Below, in pieces: positions 1 through 6,607 of a stretch of DNA of 40,638 nt. Both the position numbers and the translations under genes were made by a program. The notes below the pieces were generated by a model. That model searched no databases and was not told the DNA's origin. It saw only the letters and a program-made list of their open reading frames with translations. Source of the stretch: Phycisphaerales bacterium (GTDB lineage Bacteria > Planctomycetota > Phycisphaerae > Phycisphaerales > UBA1924); NCBI GenBank assembly GCA_029260375.1, contig JAJDDI010000088.1, forward strand, positions 1-40,638. Direction: 5' to 3'. Each line of letters starts with the position of its first letter. Position 1 is the first letter of the stretch.

Positions 1-1
1 C

Positions 2-295
2 CGCGAGGCGGGCGCGGGCGAGGAGCTGTACCCGGACGTGATCCTCATCGACGGCGGCCTGGGCCAGCTCCACGCGGCCCAGCAGGCGTTCGAGACGCTG
101 GACGTGCAGCCCCCGATGGTCATCAGCCTGGCAAAGAAGGAAGAGCTGATCTATGTGCAGGAGCGCGCCGAGCCGATCAGGCTGGGGCGGGACAACCCGG
201 GGTTGAGATTGTGCCAGCAGGTCCGCGACGAGGCGCACCGCTTTGCGCAGCACTACCACCACGTGCTGAGGCGGAAGAAGACGATCGGGGAGTGA
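2..295 (+). CDS. uvrC: UvrABC excinuclease subunit C, 3' end (partial)
   Basis: This is the C-terminal part of UvrC, the subunit that makes both incisions in nucleotide excision repair. The gene enters from the left edge of the window. The readable part is the RNase H-like endonuclease domain: the ILIDGGLGQL strand with its catalytic Asp, then the LRLCQQVRDEAHRFA helix with the conserved Asp-Glu-Ala-His. The protein stops about 14 residues after that motif, at RRKKTIGE. Typical UvrC proteins continue for roughly 60 more residues with a tandem helix-hairpin-helix DNA-binding domain, which is absent here. The stop is clean and the next gene begins 23 bases later, so there is no room for the missing domain in this frame. 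The identity is secure; whether the short end is natural cannot be told from one genome. Confidence 0.93.
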   Translation, partial: REAGAGEELYPDVILIDGGLGQLHAAQQAFETLDVQPPMVISLAKKEELIYVQERAEPIRLGRDNPGLRLCQQVRDEAHRFAQHYHHVLRRKKTIGE

Positions 296-318
296 TTCGG
301 CGATAGCATCTGTTCCTT

Positions 319-1788
319 ATGGCTTCCCCCGCAACCAAGAAAGCCCTCCTCGACCAGGCCAACGGCGCGTACAACGCCGGGAACTTCCGCGCCGCGGTCG
401 AGCTGTACCGCCAGCTGCTCAAGCTCGAGCCCAAGAACCCGGGGGTGCACCTGAACCTGGGCAAGTGCCTCTCGCTCTCGGGCGACGCGAGGGGCGCGCG
501 CAAGCACCTGCTCGAGGTCCTCAACCAGCGCCCCAACGATCCGACGGCGCTCGCCCAGCTCGCGACGGTGTACCGACAGGAGGGGCGCCTGGACGACGCG
601 GTCCGCGCCGCGGACAAGGCGGTCCGCGCGGCGCCGGACAGCGGCTTCGCCCTCTGGACGCGGGCGGACCTGCACCGCCTCCAGGGCGAGTTCGAACAGG
701 CCTGCGAGCTGCTGCGCCCGCACGCGGACGCGCCCGATGCCGACCCGACGCTGGTGACAATGTTCGCGATGCTCGTGCGCCGCTTCGACGGTGTGGATCG
801 TTCGATCGAGCTGCTCTCGGCGCTGCTGTCGCGGGGTGATCTGCCCGTTGCGATCCAGGCGCAGGCGGGGTTCCAGCTCGGGCAGATGCTCGACCGGGCG
901 GGGCGGTACGACGAGGCGTTTGAGGCGTTTGTCCGCGCCAACGGGCTGCGCCCGGCGAGCTGGGACGCGGAGCGTGTGCGCACAGCGGTGGACGAGCAGA
1001 TCGCGACCATCACGCCCGGGCTGTACGCCCAGATCCCGGAATCGACGCTGAAGACCGGGCTGCCCGTGTTCGTGCTGGGGATGATGCGTTCGGGCACGAC
1101 GCTGTGCGAGCAGGTGCTCTCGAGCCACCCGGGCGTGGTCGCGGGCGGGGAGCTGCAGCACATGCGCGAGCCGATGGTGGCGCTGCTGGGCGAGGGCGGG
1201 CACGACATCGCGGGCGCGTTCGAAGACGGGCGTCTGACATCGCAATCGCTCACGCGCGCGGGGCGGGGGTACGTGCAGAAACTGCAGAAGCTCGGTCCGA
1301 AGGCGCAGCGGGTGACGGACAAGATGCCGTACAACTTCCAGTTCCTGGGGCTGATCCGCAAGATGCTGCCCGGGGCGCGGGTGGTGCACTGCGTGCGCAG
1401 CCCGCTGGACACGTGCCTGTCGTGCTATTTCCACGACTTCACGGGCAGCCATGATTACGCGTACGACCTGGAGCACCTGGGCCAGTACACGGTTCAGTAC
1501 CAGCGCCTGATGGACCACTGGACCAGGACGCTGGGCATCGAGGTCTTCGAGATGAGCTACGAGCGGTTCGTGTCCGATCAAGAGACGCTCACGCGCGAGC
1601 TGGTGGAGTTCATGGGTCTGGACTGGGACGACGCGTGCCTGCGGTTCCACGAGTCCGGTCGGGCGGCGGTCACGTGGAGCAGCGAGCAGGTGCGTGAGCC
1701 ACTGTACACCAGATCCGCGGGACGGCACGCGAACTACGAGGGCCGCCTCGGGCCGCTGCGCGCGGCGCTGGGGGATCTGGCGGGGTGA
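319..1788 (+). CDS. TPR-repeat sulfotransferase
   Basis: This 489-residue protein combines N-terminal tetratricopeptide repeats (about residues 10-210) with a C-terminal PAPS-dependent sulfotransferase domain. The 5'-phosphosulfate-binding loop is GMMRSGTTL (about 254-262). The 3'-phosphate-binding segment is RVVHCVRSPLDTCLSCYF (about 354-371). There is no signal peptide, so it should act in the cytosol. TPR-sulfotransferase fusions of this type are common in planctomycetes and proteobacteria; their acceptors are usually unknown. The ATG at 319 follows uvrC by 23 bases with no strong ribosome-binding site. A methyltransferase gene follows 40 bases downstream on the same strand, so the two may modify the same glycan or small molecule. 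That partnership is an inference. Confidence 0.87.
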   Translation: MASPATKKALLDQANGAYNAGNFRAAVELYRQLLKLEPKNPGVHLNLGKCLSLSGDARGARKHLLEVLNQRPNDPTALAQLATVYRQEGRLDDAVRAADKAVRAAPDSGFALWTRADLHRLQGEFEQACELLRPHADAPDADPTLVTMFAMLVRRFDGVDRSIELLSALLSRGDLPVAIQAQAGFQLGQMLDRAGRYDEAFEAFVRANGLRPASWDAERVRTAVDEQIATITPGLYAQIPESTLKTGLPVFVLGMMRSGTTLCEQVLSSHPGVVAGGELQHMREPMVALLGEGGHDIAGAFEDGRLTSQSLTRAGRGYVQKLQKLGPKAQRVTDKMPYNFQFLGLIRKMLPGARVVHCVRSPLDTCLSCYFHDFTGSHDYAYDLEHLGQYTVQYQRLMDHWTRTLGIEVFEMSYERFVSDQETLTRELVEFMGLDWDDACLRFHESGRAAVTWSSEQVREPLYTRSAGRHANYEGRLGPLRAALGDLAG

Positions 1789-1828
1789 GAACGTGGGGAG
1801 ACGGCGGGCGGTCTGCCGATATGCGGGC

Positions 1829-2599
1829 ATGCCCACGACCACCCACGGCGCCATCGAGCCCAAGCCCACCCCGCCGCCCGCTCGTGACGCGCTGCGGACC
1901 CCGGAGCTGGACCGCCTGCGGGCCAGGCGGGCGCGCGTGTACGAGGCGGGCTCGGTGTCGATGGCCTCGGGCGAGGCGTTCGACATTTTCCCAGCGGGCA
2001 TCCGGGAGTGGCCCGGGCTCTGGCTGCGGGACGCGATCGTGCGTGAGGGCGCCCAGCGGACCATCGAGACGGGCTTCGGGCTGGGCCTGAGCGCGCTGTT
2101 CATGATCGAGGGCGCGATCGAGGCGGCCAACCTGGGCGGGAGCCCCACGCGGGCGCGCCACACGGCGATCGACCCCGGGCAGCGGAGCGAGTTCGACGGC
2201 GCCGGGCTGCTCAACGTCGAGGCCGCGGGGGTGAGCGGGCGCCTGGAGCTGATCGAGGACGACTCGCTGCAAGCCCTGCCGCGCCTGATCGACGCGGGGC
2301 GGGCGTTCGATCTGGCGTTCGTCGACGGGCAGCACAACTTCGACTCGACGCTGCTCGACGCGGTCTACCTGCTGCGCCTGGTGCGTCCGGGCGGGCTGAT
2401 CGTGATCGACGACCAGTGGCTGGCGCCCGTGCGCAGCGCGACGGACTTCGTGGTCAAGAATCTGGGCGTCAGCGTCGAGACGCCCGACGTGCCCTCGGCG
2501 GCCAAGCGATTCGCGGTGCTGCGCACGCCCGAGCGGGCGGTCGAGCGGCCGTGGGACCACTTCGTCCCGTTCTGGAGCGGGTCGTCTAGCGACGCGTGA
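1829..2599 (+). CDS. class I SAM-dependent methyltransferase
   Basis: This encodes a 256-residue Rossmann-fold methyltransferase of the Methyltransf_24 type. Motif I is TIETGFGLGLSALFM, with the Gly-rich SAM-binding turn. The later FDLAFVDGQHNFDS and RPGGLIVIDD segments match motifs IV and VI of the family, which includes O-methyltransferases for catechols, sugars and polyketides. The frame is open upstream to 1694, inside the preceding gene. The ATG at 1829 is preferred because it removes that overlap and leaves about 25 residues before the fold. The last 14 bases overlap the convergent lipoprotein gene. The substrate is unknown; the neighbouring sulfotransferase suggests a role in tailoring a glycan or metabolite. 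Confidence 0.82.
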   Translation: MPTTTHGAIEPKPTPPPARDALRTPELDRLRARRARVYEAGSVSMASGEAFDIFPAGIREWPGLWLRDAIVREGAQRTIETGFGLGLSALFMIEGAIEAANLGGSPTRARHTAIDPGQRSEFDGAGLLNVEAAGVSGRLELIEDDSLQALPRLIDAGRAFDLAFVDGQHNFDSTLLDAVYLLRLVRPGGLIVIDDQWLAPVRSATDFVVKNLGVSVETPDVPSAAKRFAVLRTPERAVERPWDHFVPFWSGSSSDA

Positions 2600-3188
2600 G
2601 GAAGAAGGCCATCCAGAGGGTCTCGTCGGCTTTGACGGTCACGGGGACCCAGACGGTGGTGGTGCCGCTGCCGAAGCCGCCGCGCCCGCGCCGCCCGTGG
2701 TGGTAGTGCCAGGAGGGGTAGTGCACGGGGCGGTCCACGACGCGCTCGGTCTTGCCGACGTAGTACGAGGTCCAGATGGCGTGGTCGGCGCCGATGTCCG
2801 CGGCGAAGTCGCGGAGGCCGGCGTCCTCGGGGTCCAGCGGGTCAAAGCTGGTGAAGCGGGAGCGTCCGATGAGCTCCCAGTGGTCGCTGGCGCCGGGGAG
2901 CTGGAGGGCGGAGATCAGGTTGTCGGTGTGCAGCCGGCGCTCGTCCTCGGGCCAGTCTTCCCAGTAGGTGTCGCTGTCGGCCCAGGCGCGCTCGAAGTCT
3001 CGCAGGGCGTCGTCCACGCGTTCGAACGGCGCGGGGCGGACCACGACGACGTCCGCCGGGATCGGCGCGAGCGGCCCGGCGCCGGGCTCGGGCTCGAAGT
3101 TGGCCCTCCACGGGCTGCTGGCGCAGGCGCCCAGCGCGCCGGTCACGGGCAGGAGCGTGAGGCAGAGGATGCGGGTCCGGGGGGTCAC
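2586..3188 (-). CDS. putative lipoprotein, unknown function
   Basis: This 200-residue protein has a signal peptide ending in a good lipobox, ALGAC, with the lipidated Cys at about residue 22. It should be a membrane-anchored lipoprotein facing the periplasm. The mature part is acidic. Its end is rich in His, Gly and Arg (HYHHGRRGRGG) and is followed by a beta segment (TTVWVPVTVKADETLWMAFFLTRR). No catalytic motif was recognised. The start is the GTG at 3188, preceded by AAGGAGA at good spacing. The frame stays open far upstream on this strand, but that extension is a low-complexity shadow of the transporter gene. It lies 14 bases after the ZntB-like gene, so the two are probably cotranscribed. 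Confidence 0.72.
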   Translation of the reverse strand: MTPRTRILCLTLLPVTGALGACASSPWRANFEPEPGAGPLAPIPADVVVVRPAPFERVDDALRDFERAWADSDTYWEDWPEDERRLHTDNLISALQLPGASDHWELIGRSRFTSFDPLDPEDAGLRDFAADIGADHAIWTSYYVGKTERVVDRPVHYPSWHYHHGRRGRGGFGSGTTTVWVPVTVKADETLWMAFFLTRR

Positions 3189-3193
3189 GGGCG

Positions 3194-3200
3194 TCTCCTT
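3194..3200 (-). promoter_or_regulatory. ribosome-binding site fixing a GTG start
   Basis: AAGGAGA on the minus strand lies five bases before the GTG at 3188. It supports that codon as the lipoprotein start over the much longer open frame upstream. Confidence 0.75.
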
Positions 3201-3202
3201 GA

Positions 3203-4216
3203 TCACAGCATGCGCAGCCAGCGGAACAAGAACACCTCGCCGATGGCCAGAACGACGAGCAGCGCGGCGATGATCGCGAATCCCCAGGGGTCGTTCGCCA
3301 GCGGGATGCCCCCGACGTTGATCCCCATCAGGCCCGTGAGCAGGCTCAGGGGCATCGCGACGGTCGCGACGATGGTCAGCAGGTAGACCGTCTTGTTGAT
3401 CTTGGACTCGCGCCGGGCGCGCATCTCCTCCTGTGTCACTGCGGCCCGGTCGCGCAGCTCTTCCAGGTCCTCGGCGATGCGCGCGACCTGGTCGCCGATG
3501 ATGCGCAGCTCCGAGCGCTCTCGGGGCGCGATCAGCTCGGTCGGCTCGAGGGCCAGGCTGACGATCGCGTCGCGCTGGGGGACGAGGTGGCGGCGGTAGG
3601 TGATCGCCTGCCTGCGGATCGTGGCGAGGATGCGCCGGTGCTCCGGGTCGTCGATGTCGGAGTCGAGCATCTCGCTCTCGACCCCGTCGAGCAGGTCCTC
3701 CAGGTTGTCCACGGTGGGGGCCATCCGAGTTGCGAGCCCGGCGCTCACGGCGGCGAGGAACCCGCCGACGGTCGCCGGCAGGCGCCCGGCCTCGGCGCGC
3801 CGGCGCAGCTCGACGATGGTCTGGAACCGGTGCGCGCGCAGCGTGATGATGCGCTCGGGCGAGATCCAGAACCGGATGGAGATCATGTCGTCGGGCTCGG
3901 CGCCCTGGTTCATGTTCACGCCGCGGAGGACGATGAGCAGCCCGCTGTTGACGGCCTGGAACTTGGGGCGGGTGTCCGCGGCGAGCAGCGCGTCGGACAC
4001 GAGCGGGTCGAGACCGGCCTCCTCGCGGATCCAGCGCTGGGCGCGCTCCTTCGTGCGGTCCAGGTGGACCCACAGCGGGCGATCGGGCGTGCCCTGGTCC
4101 AGCTCCGACCACGTTCGCCGCTGGTCGTGCAGCTCCTCGCGCGAGCCGGGCAGGCGCGTGGCGAGGATCAGGCCCTCCTCGGCGTTGAACGGGATGAAGT
4201 CGCTGCCTTCGGGCAT
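3203..4216 (-). CDS. CorA/ZntB-family metal ion transporter
   Basis: This 337-residue protein is a member of the CorA/MIT superfamily, pentameric inner-membrane channels or transporters for divalent cations. The N-terminal cytosolic alpha/beta domain covers about residues 1-165, followed by long helices (about 170-265). Two transmembrane segments sit at the C-terminus. The signature loop after the first one reads GLMGINVGGIP (about 296-306). GINVGG is the form found in ZntB-like zinc transporters, whereas classical Mg channels read YGMNF. That favours a ZntB-type role, although ion choice cannot be read safely from the loop alone. It starts at an ATG two bases after the stop of the preceding small gene and is followed closely by the lipoprotein gene. 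Confidence 0.85.
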   Translation of the reverse strand: MPEGSDFIPFNAEEGLILATRLPGSREELHDQRRTWSELDQGTPDRPLWVHLDRTKERAQRWIREEAGLDPLVSDALLAADTRPKFQAVNSGLLIVLRGVNMNQGAEPDDMISIRFWISPERIITLRAHRFQTIVELRRRAEAGRLPATVGGFLAAVSAGLATRMAPTVDNLEDLLDGVESEMLDSDIDDPEHRRILATIRRQAITYRRHLVPQRDAIVSLALEPTELIAPRERSELRIIGDQVARIAEDLEELRDRAAVTQEEMRARRESKINKTVYLLTIVATVAMPLSLLTGLMGINVGGIPLANDPWGFAIIAALLVVLAIGEVFLFRWLRML

Positions 4217-4218
4217 GG

Positions 4219-4737
4219 CTAGTCGTCCAGGTGCGGCGCCCAGGGCGTGCCGTCGGGGAGGGTGAGTGAGGAGAGAACATCGTCAAACTCGGGCGCATCT
4301 AGCCAGCCGGACTGATTGTCGTGATAGCCAACCCTGCCACCTTTGCCTCGATAAAGAGCCGGGTCCGTGTAAAGCAATACCCGGGTCGGATCATCAGTAA
4401 GTGAATCGCTGGGTACGTAGTAGTACGAGTGTCCATCGTTGTCGGATAGCGGTGATTGAAGCATCTCATCGGAGATCCACCCGGACTCAATCACAACGGA
4501 TCTCCATACAGAGGCTTCAGGCAGTTTCCCATCTTGCTCTTTGGCGTACCAGATAATCCCGGTCAATACGCCGTTGAAGTTGTTCTCATCAAGCGCGATG
4601 AGTACGGGGCGTCGATTTGTTCCAAGTAGAGGCAGAGTAAGGAGTGCTGCGATAGCCACGAGCAGACCACAGATGGCCAAAACAAACTTTTTTGTAGATC
4701 TTTGTCTGGACCGAATTTGTGTTTGAACAAGTGGCAT
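4219..4737 (-). CDS. membrane-anchored protein with pseudopilin-like C-terminal region, unknown
   Basis: This 172-residue protein has a short basic N-terminus and one transmembrane helix (about residues 18-38), followed by an extracytoplasmic domain. The segments IIWYAKEQDGKLPEASVW, SYYYVPSD and GRVGYHDNQSGWLDAPEFD echo the C-terminal half of planctomycete pseudopilin-like proteins. Those read YANDNxGKLP, a SYxYVP strand, then a GGRNVLFADGHVEWL-type end. The prepilin peptidase site of those proteins is missing here. Base composition is clearly lower in GC than the neighbours: one 60-base line has about half G+C, against 75-80% nearby. This suggests recent gain or weak selection. The start is the ATG at 4737. 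The frame continues upstream, but only as a shadow of the ClC gene. Confidence 0.7.
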   Translation of the reverse strand: MPLVQTQIRSRQRSTKKFVLAICGLLVAIAALLTLPLLGTNRRPVLIALDENNFNGVLTGIIWYAKEQDGKLPEASVWRSVVIESGWISDEMLQSPLSDNDGHSYYYVPSDSLTDDPTRVLLYTDPALYRGKGGRVGYHDNQSGWLDAPEFDDVLSSLTLPDGTPWAPHLDD

Positions 4738-4748
4738 AAGAGTATCGA

Positions 4749-6563
4749 CTAGCTCTCTTCGAGCGCCCGCTGGTAGCGTGACATCACGTTGGAACGCGTG
4801 ATCAGGCCCATGGGGCGGTCGGGCTCGCGGTCGTGCACGAGGCAGAGGCTCGAGACGTCGAACCTGGCGAACTTGTCGAGCACGGTGTCGAGCGCCTCGT
4901 CGGGGTGGACTGTGGGGATGTCGGTCCGCACCAGCTCGGCGACGAGCAGCAGCGGGATCGCCTCGCGATCGATCAGGGCGGTGCGCATGTCCGCGCCCGT
5001 GACCATGCCCATGTACTGGCCCTCGTGGTTGACGACGACAAAGTCGGGCACGTTGTGGTGCGCGTGGAGGGTGATGAGCTTGCTCAGCGGGTCCGACGCG
5101 TAGACGGGCTCGCTGGGGAGGGGCGTGACCTGGGCGCTCATGACCGGCACGCGGCGCAGGAGCGTGAGGTCGCGCCCGGAGCCGATGAGGATGCCCTTCT
5201 GGCGCAGGCGGGCGGTGTAGATCGAGTCGGGCATGAGGCGGCGGGCGACCATGGTCGAGACGATCGCCGCGAGCATGATGGGCGCGAGCACGCGGGGCTC
5301 GCGGGTGAGCTCGAAGAGCAGGAGGATGGCGGTGAGCGGGGCGAAGGTGGTTCCGGCGACGACGGCGGCCATGCCCACGAGCGCGTAGCTGGCGGGGGAG
5401 GTGGTGTCGTCGATGAGGCCCAGGCGTTCGAGCGCCATGCCGAACGCGCCCCCGACGGTGGCGCCCAGGAAGAGGCTGGGGGCGAAGACGCCGCCCGAGC
5501 CGCCCGAGCCGAGGGTGAAAGTGGTCGCCATGGCCTTGCACACGAGCAGGAGGGCCAGGAGCAGGACGGTGGCGCGGATCTCGCCGCCCTCGTGGTAGGT
5601 TCGTGGCTCGAGCAGGGCGCTGATGGTCTCGTAGCCGTTGCCGAAGAAGCGGGGGGTCTGGCCCGCGGCGTGGGTCATGAGCAGGTACGCGATGCCCAGC
5701 AGCCCGATGAGCAGCGCGCCGAACACGGGCAGCACGATCGGATGGATGCGGAGGCGCTCGAAGAAGTCCTCCATCGCGTGCAGCAGCTGCGTGAAGCCGA
5801 CGGCGACGAACGCGCACAGCAGCCCCAGCACCACGTAGCCCGGCAGCTCGCCCGGCGTGAAGACGTACGCCCGCTCGAAGAGCTCGGCGGCGAAGATCGC
5901 GTCGTTCTGCCCGTAGTAGACCTGGGTGAGCGCGGTGGCGAAGACCGCGGCGATGACGATGGGCGTGAAGGTGCGCAGCGAGAAGTCGCGCAGCAGGATC
6001 TCGAGGGCGAAGAAGACGCCCGCGATGGGGGCGTTGAAGATCGAGGCGATGCCCGCGGCGGCGCCGCAGGCCACCAGCGTGCCCATGTGCTCCTTATTTG
6101 CGCCAAGGCGTCGCCCGATGGCGCTGCCGGTGGTCGAGCCGATCTGGATGATGGGGCCCTCGGCGCCGGCCGAGCCGCCCGAGCCGACGGTGCAGATCGA
6201 GGCGATGACCTTGACGAATCCGATGCGGGTGGGGATGTGCCCCTTTTTGCGGACGAGCGCGTGCAGGACCTGCGGGACGCCGTGCCCCTTGGCCTCGGAA
6301 GCGAAGAAGAAGACGAGGGCGCCCGTGATCAGGGCGCCGAGCATGGGGATGAGCGGGAGCGTCCACAGGGGCCAGCGGGTGCGGGTCTGCCCGGCCCAGT
6401 GCTCGACGCTGTAGAGGGCGGTGGCGAAGCCGATAGCGCCCAGGGCCGTGACGGCTCCGATGAGCGCGCCCAGGACCGTCAGGTACCAGTCCGGGCGGAG
6501 CCCGAGCTTGTCCACGAGCGGGCGTGAGAGCGTCTCGATGCGTTGGAGGAGCTTGCTGGGCAT
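4749..6563 (-). CDS. ClC-family chloride channel/transporter with C-terminal CBS pair
   Basis: This 604-residue protein has a full ClC membrane domain (about residues 25-440) followed by two CBS domains (about 470-600) that usually bind adenine nucleotides. Family signatures are present: GHGVPQV (about 93-99) at the selectivity region, GSGGSAGAEGP (127-137) with the gating glutamate at Glu135, and GSGGSGGVFAPSLFLG. At the site of the internal proton glutamate of E. coli ClcA (Glu203), alignment on the NAPxAG motif gives Ile189. That site is usually non-acidic in channels and uncoupled members, so the protein may not be a proton antiporter. The start is the ATG at 6563. A 184-base G-rich gap-free neighbourhood separates nothing else: topA ends at 6608, 44 bases upstream on the same strand. 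Confidence 0.93.
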   Translation of the reverse strand: MPSKLLQRIETLSRPLVDKLGLRPDWYLTVLGALIGAVTALGAIGFATALYSVEHWAGQTRTRWPLWTLPLIPMLGALITGALVFFFASEAKGHGVPQVLHALVRKKGHIPTRIGFVKVIASICTVGSGGSAGAEGPIIQIGSTTGSAIGRRLGANKEHMGTLVACGAAAGIASIFNAPIAGVFFALEILLRDFSLRTFTPIVIAAVFATALTQVYYGQNDAIFAAELFERAYVFTPGELPGYVVLGLLCAFVAVGFTQLLHAMEDFFERLRIHPIVLPVFGALLIGLLGIAYLLMTHAAGQTPRFFGNGYETISALLEPRTYHEGGEIRATVLLLALLLVCKAMATTFTLGSGGSGGVFAPSLFLGATVGGAFGMALERLGLIDDTTSPASYALVGMAAVVAGTTFAPLTAILLLFELTREPRVLAPIMLAAIVSTMVARRLMPDSIYTARLRQKGILIGSGRDLTLLRRVPVMSAQVTPLPSEPVYASDPLSKLITLHAHHNVPDFVVVNHEGQYMGMVTGADMRTALIDREAIPLLLVAELVRTDIPTVHPDEALDTVLDKFARFDVSSLCLVHDREPDRPMGLITRSNVMSRYQRALEES

Positions 6564-6607
6564 GTCGCGGGTGTGACTCTACACGCCCCGCAGCGCCCGC
6601 AAGGGGT

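Noticed and set aside
1694..1828. Upstream extension of the methyltransferase to an ATG at 1694
   Set aside because: It would lie inside the sulfotransferase gene and the added residues are not family-like.
2586..4298. A 570-codon minus-strand frame ending in the lipoprotein
   Set aside because: Only the last 200 codons read as a protein. The upstream part is Arg/Pro/His-rich shadow of the ZntB-like gene, and the GTG at 3188 has a clear ribosome-binding site.
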